Shown: positions 26,098 to 34,953, counted from the stretch's first letter. The stretch: 64,000 bases of DNA from Fodinibius salsisoli (GCF_026229185.1 NZ_JAGGJA010000015.1:15537-79536); one strand, 5' to 3'. Translations and numbers: made by a program. The notes: generated from the sequence alone by a model not told the origin.

Positions 26098-26104
26098 AAG
26101 GAGG
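26098..26104 (+). promoter_or_regulatory. Strong Shine-Dalgarno of the membrane protein gene
   Basis: AAGGAGG, 4 nt before ATG 26109. An unusually good SD for this genome. Confidence 0.75.
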
Positions 26105-26108
26105 ATTT

Positions 26109-26582
26109 ATGGAAGCGAATCTTCTCATAGCTGCACTTTCAGGCTTCATAGGCGCTGTAATACTCACACTTCTAATTTACGTGCTAAAGGTCAGTGGCCA
26201 AAGTTTAGACATCCCCTATTTAATTGGCACCCGTTTTGTAGATATTAAAAACCAATCACGGGTTTACACGGTTGGTATAGCTCTTCATCTACTTTTCGGA
26301 GCAGGATGGGGCATCCTATATGTTTTTCTACTTACCGCCATGGTCGTTACGCCCAACTGGCCGGCCGGCATTTTATGGGGATTAGGACACGGTATTTTTG
26401 TAGGCTCCATGATGGGCATATTGGCCGACACACACCCCGCTATCGGAGAAGGGAAGCCCATTTCAGATCCCGGCATCATGGGTTCATCCTGGGGAACACT
26501 TATCCCTTATTATGTTTTGGGATTACACATCATCTACGGAGCCTGCACCCTCGCTATATATCATCAGTTTATGGCAGGATAA
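26109..26582 (+). CDS. Four-helix integral membrane protein, function unknown
   Basis: 157 aa with four hydrophobic helices (about 5-27, 57-79, 88-112, 128-152) and small loops. Notable motifs: G-T-R-F-V in the first loop and W-G-L-G-H-G-I-F-V-G-S-M-M-G. Not assigned to a named family. Follows the desaturase by about 110 bp and has its own strong SD, so it may be separately translated. Convergent with the bPH-domain genes. Confidence 0.65.
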   Translation: MEANLLIAALSGFIGAVILTLLIYVLKVSGQSLDIPYLIGTRFVDIKNQSRVYTVGIALHLLFGAGWGILYVFLLTAMVVTPNWPAGILWGLGHGIFVGSMMGILADTHPAIGEGKPISDPGIMGSSWGTLIPYYVLGLHIIYGACTLAIYHQFMAG

Positions 26583-26598
26583 TATTTTTGGTAAGGCC

Positions 26599-28083
26599 TT
26601 AGCCCTCAATGGGAGGCATATAGCCATTCTCATTGTTTTTTTGTGGGTCGGTGGATACTTTTTCTGAGACTTCCATCCACTGCCAGAACTCATATACCGT
26701 ATCATCGGCAAGATCACGAACTCCAAAGGAACGCCCTTGGTTCCCACTTGCTACATGCACGGTAAAGTCATGCAGATTTAGCCGGCGCTGGAAGGGGTTC
26801 TGTTTTATAATAGTAGCCTGAGTACGGTACTTCTTTACAATAGCTGTCTTTTTGCTCAAAAGTCTGCTGCTTAATACAAGGGTTCCATCTTCATTTCTAA
26901 TTCCGGCATCCCGATACTGCTGATATCCCAACAGCATGGCCGGGACCAACAAAAGCCAGGCATAATAGCCATAGGGAACGGTACCCCACGCCAACAATAT
27001 CACCGGCAACGTCCACCAAAGCATACGCAACAGGTAACGGCGCAGAGCTCGCCGGGGAACACGCTGATATCCATCGTTAATTGTGTAATTATATTCTGGG
27101 ATTACCTCCTCCAGAAAGGTATACATATCTCCCTTTTTTATGAGGGGAAATAACGTAGCGGAATTCCCTTGACTGTCTCCATAACCTGCACTTTCTATAA
27201 CCAAAGAGACGTATCCCAGGGGTTGACGCATAAGCTCTTCTTTAACCTGAACCGCCTGAATTCTGTTAAAAGGAATAGTGAGTTGGGTTCGCTCAAAAAG
27301 CCCGCGACCAATAAGTAACTCATTATCACGCACCTCAACCTCAAAATCGTAGTAGGCAATAATGGTCGACACGAATGATAACATCCAGGCAACAACAAGA
27401 ATAGCAATAGCCGACATGATGACCAGCGATAATGATGTTGATCGTGGAATATGTGTTTCTATAAGCTGATACATCTGCTCTTCGGAAATCAACTGGTCTA
27501 TTTGGGAAAATATAGCTCCCACCACCGACAATGCCACCCCCATCCGTCCCGAAGTTGTAGCTGCAATCAGCAGGTCTTTCGTATCGAGCGTATATTTTTT
27601 AACGAACTTTTTTTCCTCTTCATCCTCAGCCTCTTGCACTGCCTGTGGCGCTTGCCCATGCCGAAGCTTTTCTTTCAGTTCTTCCGCCTTGCTTTGAGTC
27701 AAGGCGCTTATTTTAGCCTCTTTGGATGAACTTCCGGCTGTTTTTACCTCTACGGCAACCAGTCCAAAAAGCCGCTGTACAATACCTGCGCTAATATCAA
27801 TAACCTGGATACGATCGGAAGTAAGATACAATTTCTTCCGTATGAGCACCCCCTGTTCAATACGAAGCTCCCCCTCTTCTACCTGAAAGCTAAACCGAAG
27901 CCATGATATTACCCCCCATACCAGCAGGGCTACTATGGTTCCCAGAATCCAATAAAGAGTAAATACAGCCTGGTCGCCGCCGCCGATAAAGATGAGGATC
28001 AGAATCGTAATAAAATTTCCTCTGATAATATCCAAAGCCTTGGTAATAGCTGCAACCGGATGTTGGCGTTGCGGTTCAGACAT
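26599..28083 (-). CDS. bPH-domain membrane protein, YdbT-like
   Basis: 494 aa. Repeated bacterial pleckstrin-homology (bPH_2) domains, each following paired hydrophobic helices. Conserved motifs occur about every 160 residues: T-S-D-R-I-Q-V, P-F-N-R-I-Q-A-V-Q, and a related Q-A-T-I-I-K-Q near the C-terminus. It follows the single-bPH gene ydbS-like with an 8-bp overlap (28076-28083), the standard YdbS/YdbT pair. Located in the inner membrane; biological role poorly known, linked to envelope stress in other bacteria. Confidence 0.85.
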   Translation of the reverse strand: MSEPQRQHPVAAITKALDIIRGNFITILILIFIGGGDQAVFTLYWILGTIVALLVWGVISWLRFSFQVEEGELRIEQGVLIRKKLYLTSDRIQVIDISAGIVQRLFGLVAVEVKTAGSSSKEAKISALTQSKAEELKEKLRHGQAPQAVQEAEDEEEKKFVKKYTLDTKDLLIAATTSGRMGVALSVVGAIFSQIDQLISEEQMYQLIETHIPRSTSLSLVIMSAIAILVVAWMLSFVSTIIAYYDFEVEVRDNELLIGRGLFERTQLTIPFNRIQAVQVKEELMRQPLGYVSLVIESAGYGDSQGNSATLFPLIKKGDMYTFLEEVIPEYNYTINDGYQRVPRRALRRYLLRMLWWTLPVILLAWGTVPYGYYAWLLLVPAMLLGYQQYRDAGIRNEDGTLVLSSRLLSKKTAIVKKYRTQATIIKQNPFQRRLNLHDFTVHVASGNQGRSFGVRDLADDTVYEFWQWMEVSEKVSTDPQKNNENGYMPPIEG

Positions 28084-28561
28084 CTTCTTTGGCTAATCGT
28101 GCAAATTTCGAAATTTGATCTCGTACTTCATCAGCTGTTTTCTCATTCAGAGCTGGAATACGGTGCGTGGTTGCTGCCGTAGAGATCGTGACATCAGCAA
28201 GCTCATAGGATCGCAAGATCGGCCCCTGGCGGGTATCCACATGCTGTACCCGCTTGATGGGCACCAGTGTTCGTGTAATAATAAAAATGCCACTTTGCAG
28301 ATCTATCTCATGCTGGTCTATATCGTACGACCATCTTCTCCATCGAATTTCGGGAATAAAAAAGATACAGAGGGCTGCCATTATGATTAAAATGATGGTA
28401 ATGGAGAGTAACAGCCATGGCGAAAAAGCATCTCCACCAAAGAAGCTAAACAGCCATATCAGCAATGGAACCAGTATCAACACAACCATAAAAAGGGTAG
28501 TAGATACCCGCCATGCTTTGATGGCAGATTTCGACAGTTTAGATTTAGGAGAAGAACGCAT
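28076..28561 (-). CDS. bPH-domain membrane protein, YdbS-like
   Basis: 161 aa. Two N-terminal transmembrane helices (about 20-70) and one bPH_2 domain with V-P-I-K-R-V-Q-H-V-D. Overlaps the YdbT-like gene by 8 bp and is first in the pair. Partner function presumed from co-occurrence. Confidence 0.85.
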   Translation of the reverse strand: MRSSPKSKLSKSAIKAWRVSTTLFMVVLILVPLLIWLFSFFGGDAFSPWLLLSITIILIIMAALCIFFIPEIRWRRWSYDIDQHEIDLQSGIFIITRTLVPIKRVQHVDTRQGPILRSYELADVTISTAATTHRIPALNEKTADEVRDQISKFARLAKEDV

Positions 28562-28638
28562 AAATAATCGCTTTAAGTTCTATCGTTTTTACACAGGCTG
28601 CTACAGAAAAATAATACTGCCTAAAGCTATAAATAAAA

Positions 28639-28660
28639 AAAGCCACTTTGCAGTGGCTTT
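28639..28660. terminator. Bidirectional hairpin after the Hc1-like gene
   Basis: AAAGCCACT/AGTGGCTTT stem (core 28641-28647 with 28652-28658, 4-nt loop). The minus-strand reading is followed by a T-run, so it can end the mini-histone transcript. Confidence 0.7.
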
Positions 28661-28687
28661 TCAAAAGAAATGTAAATATAAACAGCC

Positions 28688-28864
28688 TTAGCCGTTATTC
28701 TTAATATCCTGGATTTCGAGGCGAACTTCTTGAGAAAGCTTACGAAGTTGCTGTAATCCTTTACGGGCACGGGTGCCGGCGGCTTTGTTGCCCTTTTCAT
28801 AAAACTTTGTCATATCTTCTTCAACTCCCGTTACAATGCCTTTGAGTTCGTCAAATCGGCTCAT
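28688..28864 (-). CDS. Histone H1-like (Hc1-type) nucleoid protein
   Basis: 58-aa ORF, too short for many gene finders. It begins M-S-R-F-D-E-L-K and continues with an F-Y-E-K-G-N-K-A-A-G-T-R motif and K-G-L-Q-Q-L-R-K-L, the pattern of small Hc1/histone H1-like proteins of Chlamydiae and Bacteroidota. Lys/Arg-rich, all-helical. Expected to bind and condense DNA. A GC-rich terminator lies 28-49 bp after the stop; the neighbouring bPH pair is transcribed separately. Confidence 0.8.
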   Translation of the reverse strand: MSRFDELKGIVTGVEEDMTKFYEKGNKAAGTRARKGLQQLRKLSQEVRLEIQDIKNNG

Positions 28865-28982
28865 GGTATTCTTAATATTTTGTTATGGTTGAATGAGAGA
28901 AACCTCCCATTTTCGGATCTTGTTCCGAAGAATAATGCTCCCAAGGTACCACTTTATCCGCTAAAAAAGCGAATAATCTTTT

Positions 28983-30269
28983 CTACTGATCATCAATAGC
29001 TATTTCTTCTGCCTCTGGCACCCGGTAAAGGAGGACAAATCCAAGAATAAAAAGCAAGACGATCACACTCATTCCTATGCGTTGGCTGTCTGCAAAAAAC
29101 GTAAGCCATCCTACCAAGAGTGGGCCTACAAAAGCGGTTACTTTACCCGAAAGGGCCATCAACCCGAACATCTGGTTCTGTAAGTCCGGCGGCGCCACGT
29201 GCCCCATATAGGTTCGGCTCGCAGCCTGTACCGGACCCACAAAGATGCCCAGTAGCAATCCAAATACCCAGAACCAAAATACCTGTTGCACTAATAATAC
29301 AGCCGCTGTTGATACGATAAGTCCCACTAATGAAAACAGCATAGTGGTGCGACTGCCCAGCTTGTCATCCAGCCAGGCGAAGGTGGCGGCTCCCAAACCA
29401 GCCGTCAAATTTAGGCCAATGCCAAAAAGAAGTACATCTCGCTCTCCGAGATCAAAAGTGCCGGCGGCATAAATACCGCCAAAGGCAAAGACGGTTGCCA
29501 GGGCATCGATAAAAACCATCCGCGCAACAAGAAATCGAACAATGGGACGATACTTCCGGACTTCCCGAATAGAGGCCTTAAGTTGCTGCCAGCCCGACTG
29601 TACCGCTGCCGAAAGATTAACCCCGGTCTTCGGGCGATCACTCGTTACCAGGAACAGGGGTATGGAAAACAAAGCGTACCACACGGCCACTAACACAAAT
29701 GTGGCGCGCACATGCTCCGCAGATCCTTTATCCAATCCAAAAGGAGGCTGGTTCACATCGACAAACAGAAACAACGCTATGACAAGGCAAACGAGTCCGC
29801 CGGCATATCCCAATCCCCACGACCAGCCCGACCAACGGCCCATACGTTCATCGGTAGTGAGGTCAGGCAGCATCGCATTATAAAAAATGATGGCAAATTC
29901 AGAGCCCACTGTTCCCAGGAATACCAACACCAGTGCCAGCAATACAAATTGTTGCGCAGGAGCCACGAACCATAACCCGGCTGTTGCTAAAATAGCTAAC
30001 AGCGTAAACCAGCCGATCCATGGCTTTCGGCGCCCCATTTGGTCGGCTACCGCTCCTACGAAAGGCGCACAAATGGCAATCAGGAGTCCGGCTGCCCCGA
30101 TGGTATTGCCCCACTGCGTACTGCCCAGTGTATCATTTTCAGCTACCGACTGCATAAAGTAAGTCGCAAATACAAACGTCTGGATAACTGCAAAAAAGGC
30201 GCTATTGGCCCAATCATATAGCGCCCATGAAAAGAGTGAGGCCGTAGAATCTTTCGTTTTTTTTCTCAT
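28983..30269 (-). CDS. UMF1/Atg22-like MFS transporter
   Basis: 428 aa with about 12 transmembrane helices. N-terminal S-W-A-L-Y-D-W-A-N-S-A-F is the hallmark of the Atg22/UMF1 family; G-R-R-K-P-W is the MFS loop 2-3 motif. Substrate unknown, with amino-acid efflux suggested for fungal relatives. Minus strand, facing the hypothetical gene at 30387 across a 117-bp divergent gap. Confidence 0.9.
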   Translation of the reverse strand: MRKKTKDSTASLFSWALYDWANSAFFAVIQTFVFATYFMQSVAENDTLGSTQWGNTIGAAGLLIAICAPFVGAVADQMGRRKPWIGWFTLLAILATAGLWFVAPAQQFVLLALVLVFLGTVGSEFAIIFYNAMLPDLTTDERMGRWSGWSWGLGYAGGLVCLVIALFLFVDVNQPPFGLDKGSAEHVRATFVLVAVWYALFSIPLFLVTSDRPKTGVNLSAAVQSGWQQLKASIREVRKYRPIVRFLVARMVFIDALATVFAFGGIYAAGTFDLGERDVLLFGIGLNLTAGLGAATFAWLDDKLGSRTTMLFSLVGLIVSTAAVLLVQQVFWFWVFGLLLGIFVGPVQAASRTYMGHVAPPDLQNQMFGLMALSGKVTAFVGPLLVGWLTFFADSQRIGMSVIVLLFILGFVLLYRVPEAEEIAIDDQ

Positions 30270-30386
30270 CAGTTGAAATCTATATTGCCAAATTTATCGT
30301 TTGTTATAATGGATGGAATACTTGGGAAAAGCAATCTGTTATTATAAACTTAATGCAGCATTCAGAATCAGAAGAATTGTCCTATT

Positions 30387-30956
30387 ATGAAAAAAAGAAA
30401 CCAGGATTTTATCTACATTTACGATACGGAGCATCAAAAGATGATCATGATTGATGGCGAAACCGGGGAACGTGTGCACGAAGAGGATGATGAAGTTACC
30501 TCTTTGTTAAAGTATCTGCATAAACAAGGCCAGGATATGCAGTTACGCAAGTTTGCCGTTTGGTGTGCTCGCGAGATTAATGAAACGCTTAAACCTATTC
30601 AAAAAAAGATCCTCGACCTTGCCGAAAAAGCAATTGAAACAGATGTAGAGTCCGAATCGCTGGAAGAACTGTACAAGGAAACCGAGGGTACAGCCATTGC
30701 CACCGATACCGTAGGGCTTCGCCATGGCGAAAAAAGTGCTCCGGCTTACCTGGCAGCACGCGAATGCATTAATCCCGATGCGCTAAAAGGAGCCATCCAG
30801 GCGGCACGGTTTCATCGACTCTGGATGGAAATGGATGAAAAAGAAGGGTTATCAGAAGGGGCTCTGAAGGAAATCAAGACTTCGGCCGATCTAAACTCGA
30901 TCCAAAAAGTAACCCAGCAGCAGACCGACAAACTATTAGACTTAATGAATGAGTAG
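30387..30956 (+). CDS. Hypothetical protein
   Basis: 189 aa, no signal or membrane segment. Not recognised. An N-terminal beta-rich part (I-Y-I-Y-D-T, M-I-D-G-E-T-G-E) is followed by an all-helical region with L-R-K-F-A-V-W-C-A-R-E and later A-P-A-Y-L-A-A-R-E. The Arg-x-Phe-Ala...Cys helix followed by Ala-rich helices faintly recalls the R-L-F-A-C-x-C repeats seen in some uncharacterised helical proteins of Planctomycetes, but identity is too weak to claim. Single gene with long flanking gaps on the 3' side. Confidence 0.6.
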   Translation: MKKRNQDFIYIYDTEHQKMIMIDGETGERVHEEDDEVTSLLKYLHKQGQDMQLRKFAVWCAREINETLKPIQKKILDLAEKAIETDVESESLEELYKETEGTAIATDTVGLRHGEKSAPAYLAARECINPDALKGAIQAARFHRLWMEMDEKEGLSEGALKEIKTSADLNSIQKVTQQQTDKLLDLMNE

Positions 30957-31122
30957 TGTATGCCTATTAGTTACTGATTATTTATTCTAAGATGTTTAGC
31001 GGTTGTAAGAGGAAGTTTATCAAGCTATTTGGCTTTCTGTGGTGGCCCCATCCCCGATAGTGGTCAGGGAGGGACTTTGTGGATGCTTATTCCGTACAAT
31101 AGGAGTTGTTTTTTGCATCACT

Positions 31123-31159
31123 GAGTTCCTCCTTGGAGAAGGAGGACAGGAGGATTGAT
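31123..31159. repeat. Interspersed repeat, left copy (inverted relative to 33061)
   Basis: 37 nt matching the reverse complement of 33061-33097 with one mismatch (36/37). It carries a G-GAGTTCC..GGAGGA type palindromic core (CTCCTTGGAGAAGGAG). With the copy at 33061 it flanks the Gfo/Idh gene. Confidence 0.8.
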
Positions 31160-31364
31160 CTTCGATTTCTTCCGTAAACTTAAATTATTAAAGTGTAAAC
31201 TACCTGTCGAGACTTTTTGGACAGCCTCAGGAAAGGAGTGGGGCAAAAAGAGTGTAAGTTAGAGCTTACCCATATTAACTGATCTTTTTATCACAACCAA
31301 TTCCAACCACTCCAAGTGTTAAGTCATGGTTACCAATCATGCTCTGTCCATAGCGCCCAGGCTC

Positions 31365-31545
31365 CAATATGACCTGTACGAAGCCTACGTATAGACTACA
31401 TGTACCCTACGCAGAGACTTCGTGTAGGGTAGACAGCATCCTGTCGTAGGCTAGACGTTACCATGTCGTAGGGTACAACGATATCCTGTCGCGGGGCCGA
31501 CTGCACCCTGTCGTAGCCTACGACCTGCCCTTGTCACTAAGCCGA
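31365..31545. repeat. Degenerate ~22-bp tandem array, about eight units
   Basis: Units centred on TGT(C)GTAGG/CC with TGT positions at 31375, 31401, 31423, 31442, 31464, 31487, 31509 and 31532 (spacings 19-26, mostly 22-23). Most carry a GGGTA/CCTA segment after the TGT. The array also holds inverted matches, such as 31401-31411 against 31467-31477 (11 bp exact). No CRISPR logic: units vary and there are no unique spacers. Origin and role unknown. Confidence 0.6.
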
Positions 31546-31711
31546 CATACTCTATGCCAACTCTCCAACATGGTTATCCGCAGCATAGAAAGTCTTTGAA
31601 TCCTGATAACCGAACATTCTGCAAAGCTCCCGTGCCATGGCATACCCCCTACTAAAATGATGCTAGATTACTACCCACATTTTTTTACATTAAAAGCTAT
31701 TTCATCAGCTA

Positions 31712-32983
31712 ATGATAATGACTAAACGGATACGACGGATGGAAACACTTAAACTGGGATTTATCGGATCGGGATTCATTGCCAATTTTATGGCCAAAGC
31801 CATGCAGCAGGTTCGCCACCTTGAACTCACCGCGGTCTATAACCGGAGCGGCGCCGAAGAATTAGCACAATTTGCCGCCGACCATCACCTGGGAGACTGC
31901 CAGGTTTACGACAGCATTGAAGAGGTCTGCCAAAATTGTGAGGCTGTGGCCGTGTTGGCCCCCAATTATGTGCGTGTGGCTATTGTGGAAGAAATTGTGG
32001 ATGCCGTTCAGAAGGGCGTGCCCCTCAAAGGCATCATCTGTGAAAAGCCACTGGGACGCACCATCGCCGAGGCCCAGCGGATGGTGGAGTTAGCTGAGTC
32101 TGCCGGCCTGCTGACGGCTTATTTTGAAAACCAGCTCCACATGCGGTCCATCAATAATGCGCTGCATCAGCTGCGACCCCAGCAGCGCGAGATGGGCAAC
32201 TTTACCCTGGCGCGCAGCACTGAAGAGCATGCAGGTCCCCACAACAGCTGGTTCTGGGATCCCAAAAAGCAAGGCGGAGGGGTACTCTCCGACATGGGGT
32301 GCCACAGCATTGCCATCTCTCGCCATATCCTCACGCCGGAAGGCAAAGAACCCACCTTTATGAAGCCGGTCTCCGTCCAAGCGGATACCTGCCTGCTTAA
32401 GTGGGGGCAGCCGAAGTACCGGGATCAGCTGAAGGAATGCTTTGGCGTGGATTATGCCGAAACGCCGGCCGAAGACTTCTGTACAGGCATCGTCACTTTC
32501 CAGAACCCGGAGACCGACCAGATTGTGAAGGCCCAGTTTACCGACTCCTGGATGTATGACAAACAAGGGCTCCGCCTCTCGATGGATGCGCTCGGACCGG
32601 GCTATGCCATGGAAGTAAACACGCTCATTTCGCCCCTGGAAATCTTTATCAGTGATGAGGCGGCCTCTGCGGTAGCCGATGCCGAAACAGCGCTGGAAAA
32701 ATCTACTTCCTCTCGCGGACTGATGCCCGTTCAGCCCAATGAAGCCGATCTTTATGGCTATGTAACAGAGCTCGAAGACATGACGCGCTCCTTCCTTGAC
32801 GGTCATGATGCCCTGTTGAGCTGGGACTATGGACGGGAAACCACCTACCTCTGCCAGGCGGCCTATATGGCAGCAGAACAAGGCAAAACCATTGATCTTA
32901 CCGATTCCGCAGTAAATGAAGAACTGGAAAACTATCAATCGCTAATTTCCCAGGGAGAAGGCGCCCAGGTACTGTTTAATTAA
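31712..32983 (+). CDS. Gfo/Idh/MocA-family oxidoreductase
   Basis: NAD(P)-binding oxidoreductase; ATGs at 31712, 31718 and 31739 are possible starts and the motif M-E-T-L-K-L-G-F-I-G-S-G-F-I-A-N starting at 31739 fits the family best. Rossmann motif G-F-I-G-S-G-F at the N-terminus, E-K-P-L-G-R motif with the conserved Lys, and the C-terminal alpha/beta domain. Acts on a sugar or similar polyol; substrate unknown. GC content looks higher than neighbours, and the gene is flanked by inverted repeats, so acquisition by transfer is possible. Confidence 0.85.
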   Translation: MIMTKRIRRMETLKLGFIGSGFIANFMAKAMQQVRHLELTAVYNRSGAEELAQFAADHHLGDCQVYDSIEEVCQNCEAVAVLAPNYVRVAIVEEIVDAVQKGVPLKGIICEKPLGRTIAEAQRMVELAESAGLLTAYFENQLHMRSINNALHQLRPQQREMGNFTLARSTEEHAGPHNSWFWDPKKQGGGVLSDMGCHSIAISRHILTPEGKEPTFMKPVSVQADTCLLKWGQPKYRDQLKECFGVDYAETPAEDFCTGIVTFQNPETDQIVKAQFTDSWMYDKQGLRLSMDALGPGYAMEVNTLISPLEIFISDEAASAVADAETALEKSTSSRGLMPVQPNEADLYGYVTELEDMTRSFLDGHDALLSWDYGRETTYLCQAAYMAAEQGKTIDLTDSAVNEELENYQSLISQGEGAQVLFN

Positions 32984-33360
32984 CCTTGCAGAATGTTATA
33001 AGCCAATTTGCTATCAAATTCATAATACATTCTACATTCAAATGATAAACCAAATTAGATATCAATCCTCCTGACCTCCTTCTCCAAGGAGGAACTCCTT
33101 AGTTTGTGAGATAATCAAGTCCCTCCCCGACAGTGGTCGGGACAGGCTTTGGAGAAGAGGGATTTAGGGAGATTGATTAATTAATAAAGGAGTAATTTAA
33201 ACCCACTTCCTATCCAGACAAGAAAATTCGGTTAACAAAACATTGGCAAACTTAACCTTGCAGAACATCCCCAATGCTTTGTATAATGATTTTGCAATTT
33301 GTGACATCCTAAAATAGAATCACGCGCCGGGCATTATAATTTTCAAAACTGACTGAATCC
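32984..33360. other. 377-bp intergenic region with interspersed repeat
   Basis: No protein gene. 33061-33178 contains the second copy of the repeat seen at 31123 plus an A-A-G-T-C-C-C-T-C-C segment also present (inverted) at 31047-31077. The rest is AT-rich and presumably carries the Kelch gene promoter. Confidence 0.6.
33061..33178. repeat. Interspersed repeat, right copy
   Basis: 33061-33097 is the reverse complement of 31123-31159 with one mismatch. A second block, 33118-33153, with the palindromic CCCGACAGTGGTCGGGA core, also has an inverted relative at 31044-31077. Likely dispersed REP/MITE-like DNA rather than a unique pair. Confidence 0.7.
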
Positions 33361-34383
33361 ATGAGACTCTCTACTTTTTCAACTGCGATTACCTTTACTC
33401 TGCTACTCCTGCTCAGCTTTCAACCGCTTCAGGCACAAAATGCAGCACAAGACTGGCAACTGCTGGATATTGATGAGCAGCCCACCCATCGCCATGAGAA
33501 TGCGGCTACGGCTGTGGATGGTAAACTGTATCTGCTCGGCGGACGTGGTGAGCGTCCGGTGGAAGTCTTTGATCCAGCTACCAATAGCTGGGAAGTCAAG
33601 GCAACGCCTCCCCTTTCGATGCACCACTTCCAGGCGGTGACCTATGATGGCAAAATTTATGTGCTCGGCGCATTGAACGGCAACTATCCATATGAGGATC
33701 CTATTGCTCATGTTTATATCTACGATCCCGAAGCCGACAGCTGGACCAAAGGCCCGGCTATTCCCGAAGATCGACGACGCGGAGCAGCCGGCGCAGCTGT
33801 ATACAAAGACAAAATTTATGTATCTGGCGGCATCCAGAATGGGCATGCCGACGGGCATGTTCGCTGGTTCGACTCTTTTGACCCTGAAACCGGCGAGTGG
33901 ACCAAGTTAACTAAGGCGCCCCGCAAGCGGGATCACTTCCAGCTGGCTGTTATTAACGACAAGCTCTATGCCGTTGGTGGAAGGCGGAGCTCACAGGCTA
34001 CAGGTGCCACATTTGAACTGACCATTCCTGAAGTGGATGTCTATGACTTTGCTACTCAGGAGTGGACTGAGCTCCCTCCTTCCGGTGATCTCCCCACCGA
34101 ACGCGCCGGGAGCACCTCGATATCTGTGGGTGATTATCTGATTGTCTTGGGCGGTGAGAGCGCTGCCCAGGAAGCAGCCCACGCCGAGGTCGAAGCGTTC
34201 AATACCGAAACCGGTCAATGGCATTCCCTGCCCTCACTGAACCAAGGGCGCCATGGCACCCAGGCGGTAATCATTGATGGAAAAGTCCATATCGCTGCAG
34301 GATCGAAAGTACGGGGTGCCGAAGAAATCAACTCGCAGGAAGTGTATGCTATCCCTGATTCTCTCTCCGGAGTTTCAGAATGA
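33361..34383 (+). CDS. Secreted Kelch-repeat (galactose-oxidase-like) protein
   Basis: 340 aa with a signal peptide (1-25, ending L-Q-A-Q). About six Kelch blades: G-G-R-G-E-R-P, Y-V-L-G-A-L-N, Y-V-S-G-G-I-Q, A-V-G-G-R-R-S, V-L-G-G-E-S-A, A-A-G-S-K-V, each followed by W-x-x-L or similar. A beta-propeller, probably binding carbohydrate or protein outside the cell. No catalytic copper site of true galactose oxidases is evident. Confidence 0.88.
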   Translation: MRLSTFSTAITFTLLLLLSFQPLQAQNAAQDWQLLDIDEQPTHRHENAATAVDGKLYLLGGRGERPVEVFDPATNSWEVKATPPLSMHHFQAVTYDGKIYVLGALNGNYPYEDPIAHVYIYDPEADSWTKGPAIPEDRRRGAAGAAVYKDKIYVSGGIQNGHADGHVRWFDSFDPETGEWTKLTKAPRKRDHFQLAVINDKLYAVGGRRSSQATGATFELTIPEVDVYDFATQEWTELPPSGDLPTERAGSTSISVGDYLIVLGGESAAQEAAHAEVEAFNTETGQWHSLPSLNQGRHGTQAVIIDGKVHIAAGSKVRGAEEINSQEVYAIPDSLSGVSE

Positions 34384-34493
34384 AGTTTGGGATGACTCTA
34401 ACATTATGGACTCTTCTTCGCGACTATTTAGTAATATTGGTAGATAAAAACCCTTCCTAACCCGTTTAGGAGTTGAGTTGTATTCTTCAGAGC

Positions 34494-34585
34494 CAACCAC
34501 CCCTGGCCCCTCCTTCATAAGGAGGGGAAAAGTTGTAACCTAAATTTTCTCCCCTTATGAAGGGGAGATTAAGAGGGGTTGGGTG
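34494..34585. repeat. Palindromic intergenic repeat element (REP/MITE-like)
   Basis: A CCACCCCTGGCCCCTCC...GGAGGGG hairpin and its companion TCCCCTTATGAAGGGGA followed by AGGGGTTGGGTG, the ends complementary to each other. The same kind of sequence (CCTCCTTCATAAGGAGG) is common in Bacteroidota intergenic DNA. Confidence 0.55.
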
Positions 34586-34688
34586 ATTATAAGTGACCTA
34601 TTCTAATCCCTCAATGTGTCCTTCCCAATGTATTCGAAAAGGCTCGAGGGAGGCTATTATTGTAGATTGACTATCACACTCCTTAAGG

Positions 34689-34791
34689 GTCATTTCGAAC
34701 GAACCCCGACAACCGTCGGGAGGAGAGAGAAATCCTTTACTCTCAGCTCCGATCTTATGAATAGAAGATCTCTCCCGTTGGTCGAGATGAC
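34689..34791. repeat. Palindromic intergenic repeat with GTCATTTCGA/TCGAGATGAC ends
   Basis: 103-bp element. Left end GTCATTTCGAACGAA and right end ending GTCGAGATGAC are complementary; a central CCCGACAACCGTCGGG palindrome lies inside. This end sequence recalls the dispersed GTCATTTCGA-type repeats of Bacteroidota. Confidence 0.55.
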
Positions 34792-34953
34792 GGTGGGTAC
34801 CTAAAAGTTCCGCTTAAGCCTTGACAAAGTCATAGCATTCGGGACAGGCGTGACCGTCTGCCGGCGGTAAGAGCGATTTAGCCGATTTACCGTAGTGGAG
34901 GGAGATTAAATACTATTCTTCTTTAATCATGATCCGAACCCTAAAAGAAAAAT

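Larger units (their letters stand above)
30957..31711. other. 755-bp non-coding region with repeats
   Basis: No protein gene seen. It contains a fragment of an interspersed repeat (31047-31082 and 31123-31159) and a degenerate ~22-bp tandem array (31365-31545). Otherwise undistinguished. Base composition is mixed and no tRNA was found. Confidence 0.6.
34384..34953. other. 570-bp non-coding region packed with repeats
   Basis: No protein gene. It contains at least two palindromic elements (34494-34585 and 34689-34791) and a CCGTCTGCCGG-type segment near 34850. Appearance is typical of intergenic repeat clusters in this lineage. Confidence 0.6.

Noticed and set aside
31365-31545. CRISPR array
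   Set aside because: Units vary in sequence and spacing, there are no constant repeats with unique spacers, and no cas gene is near.
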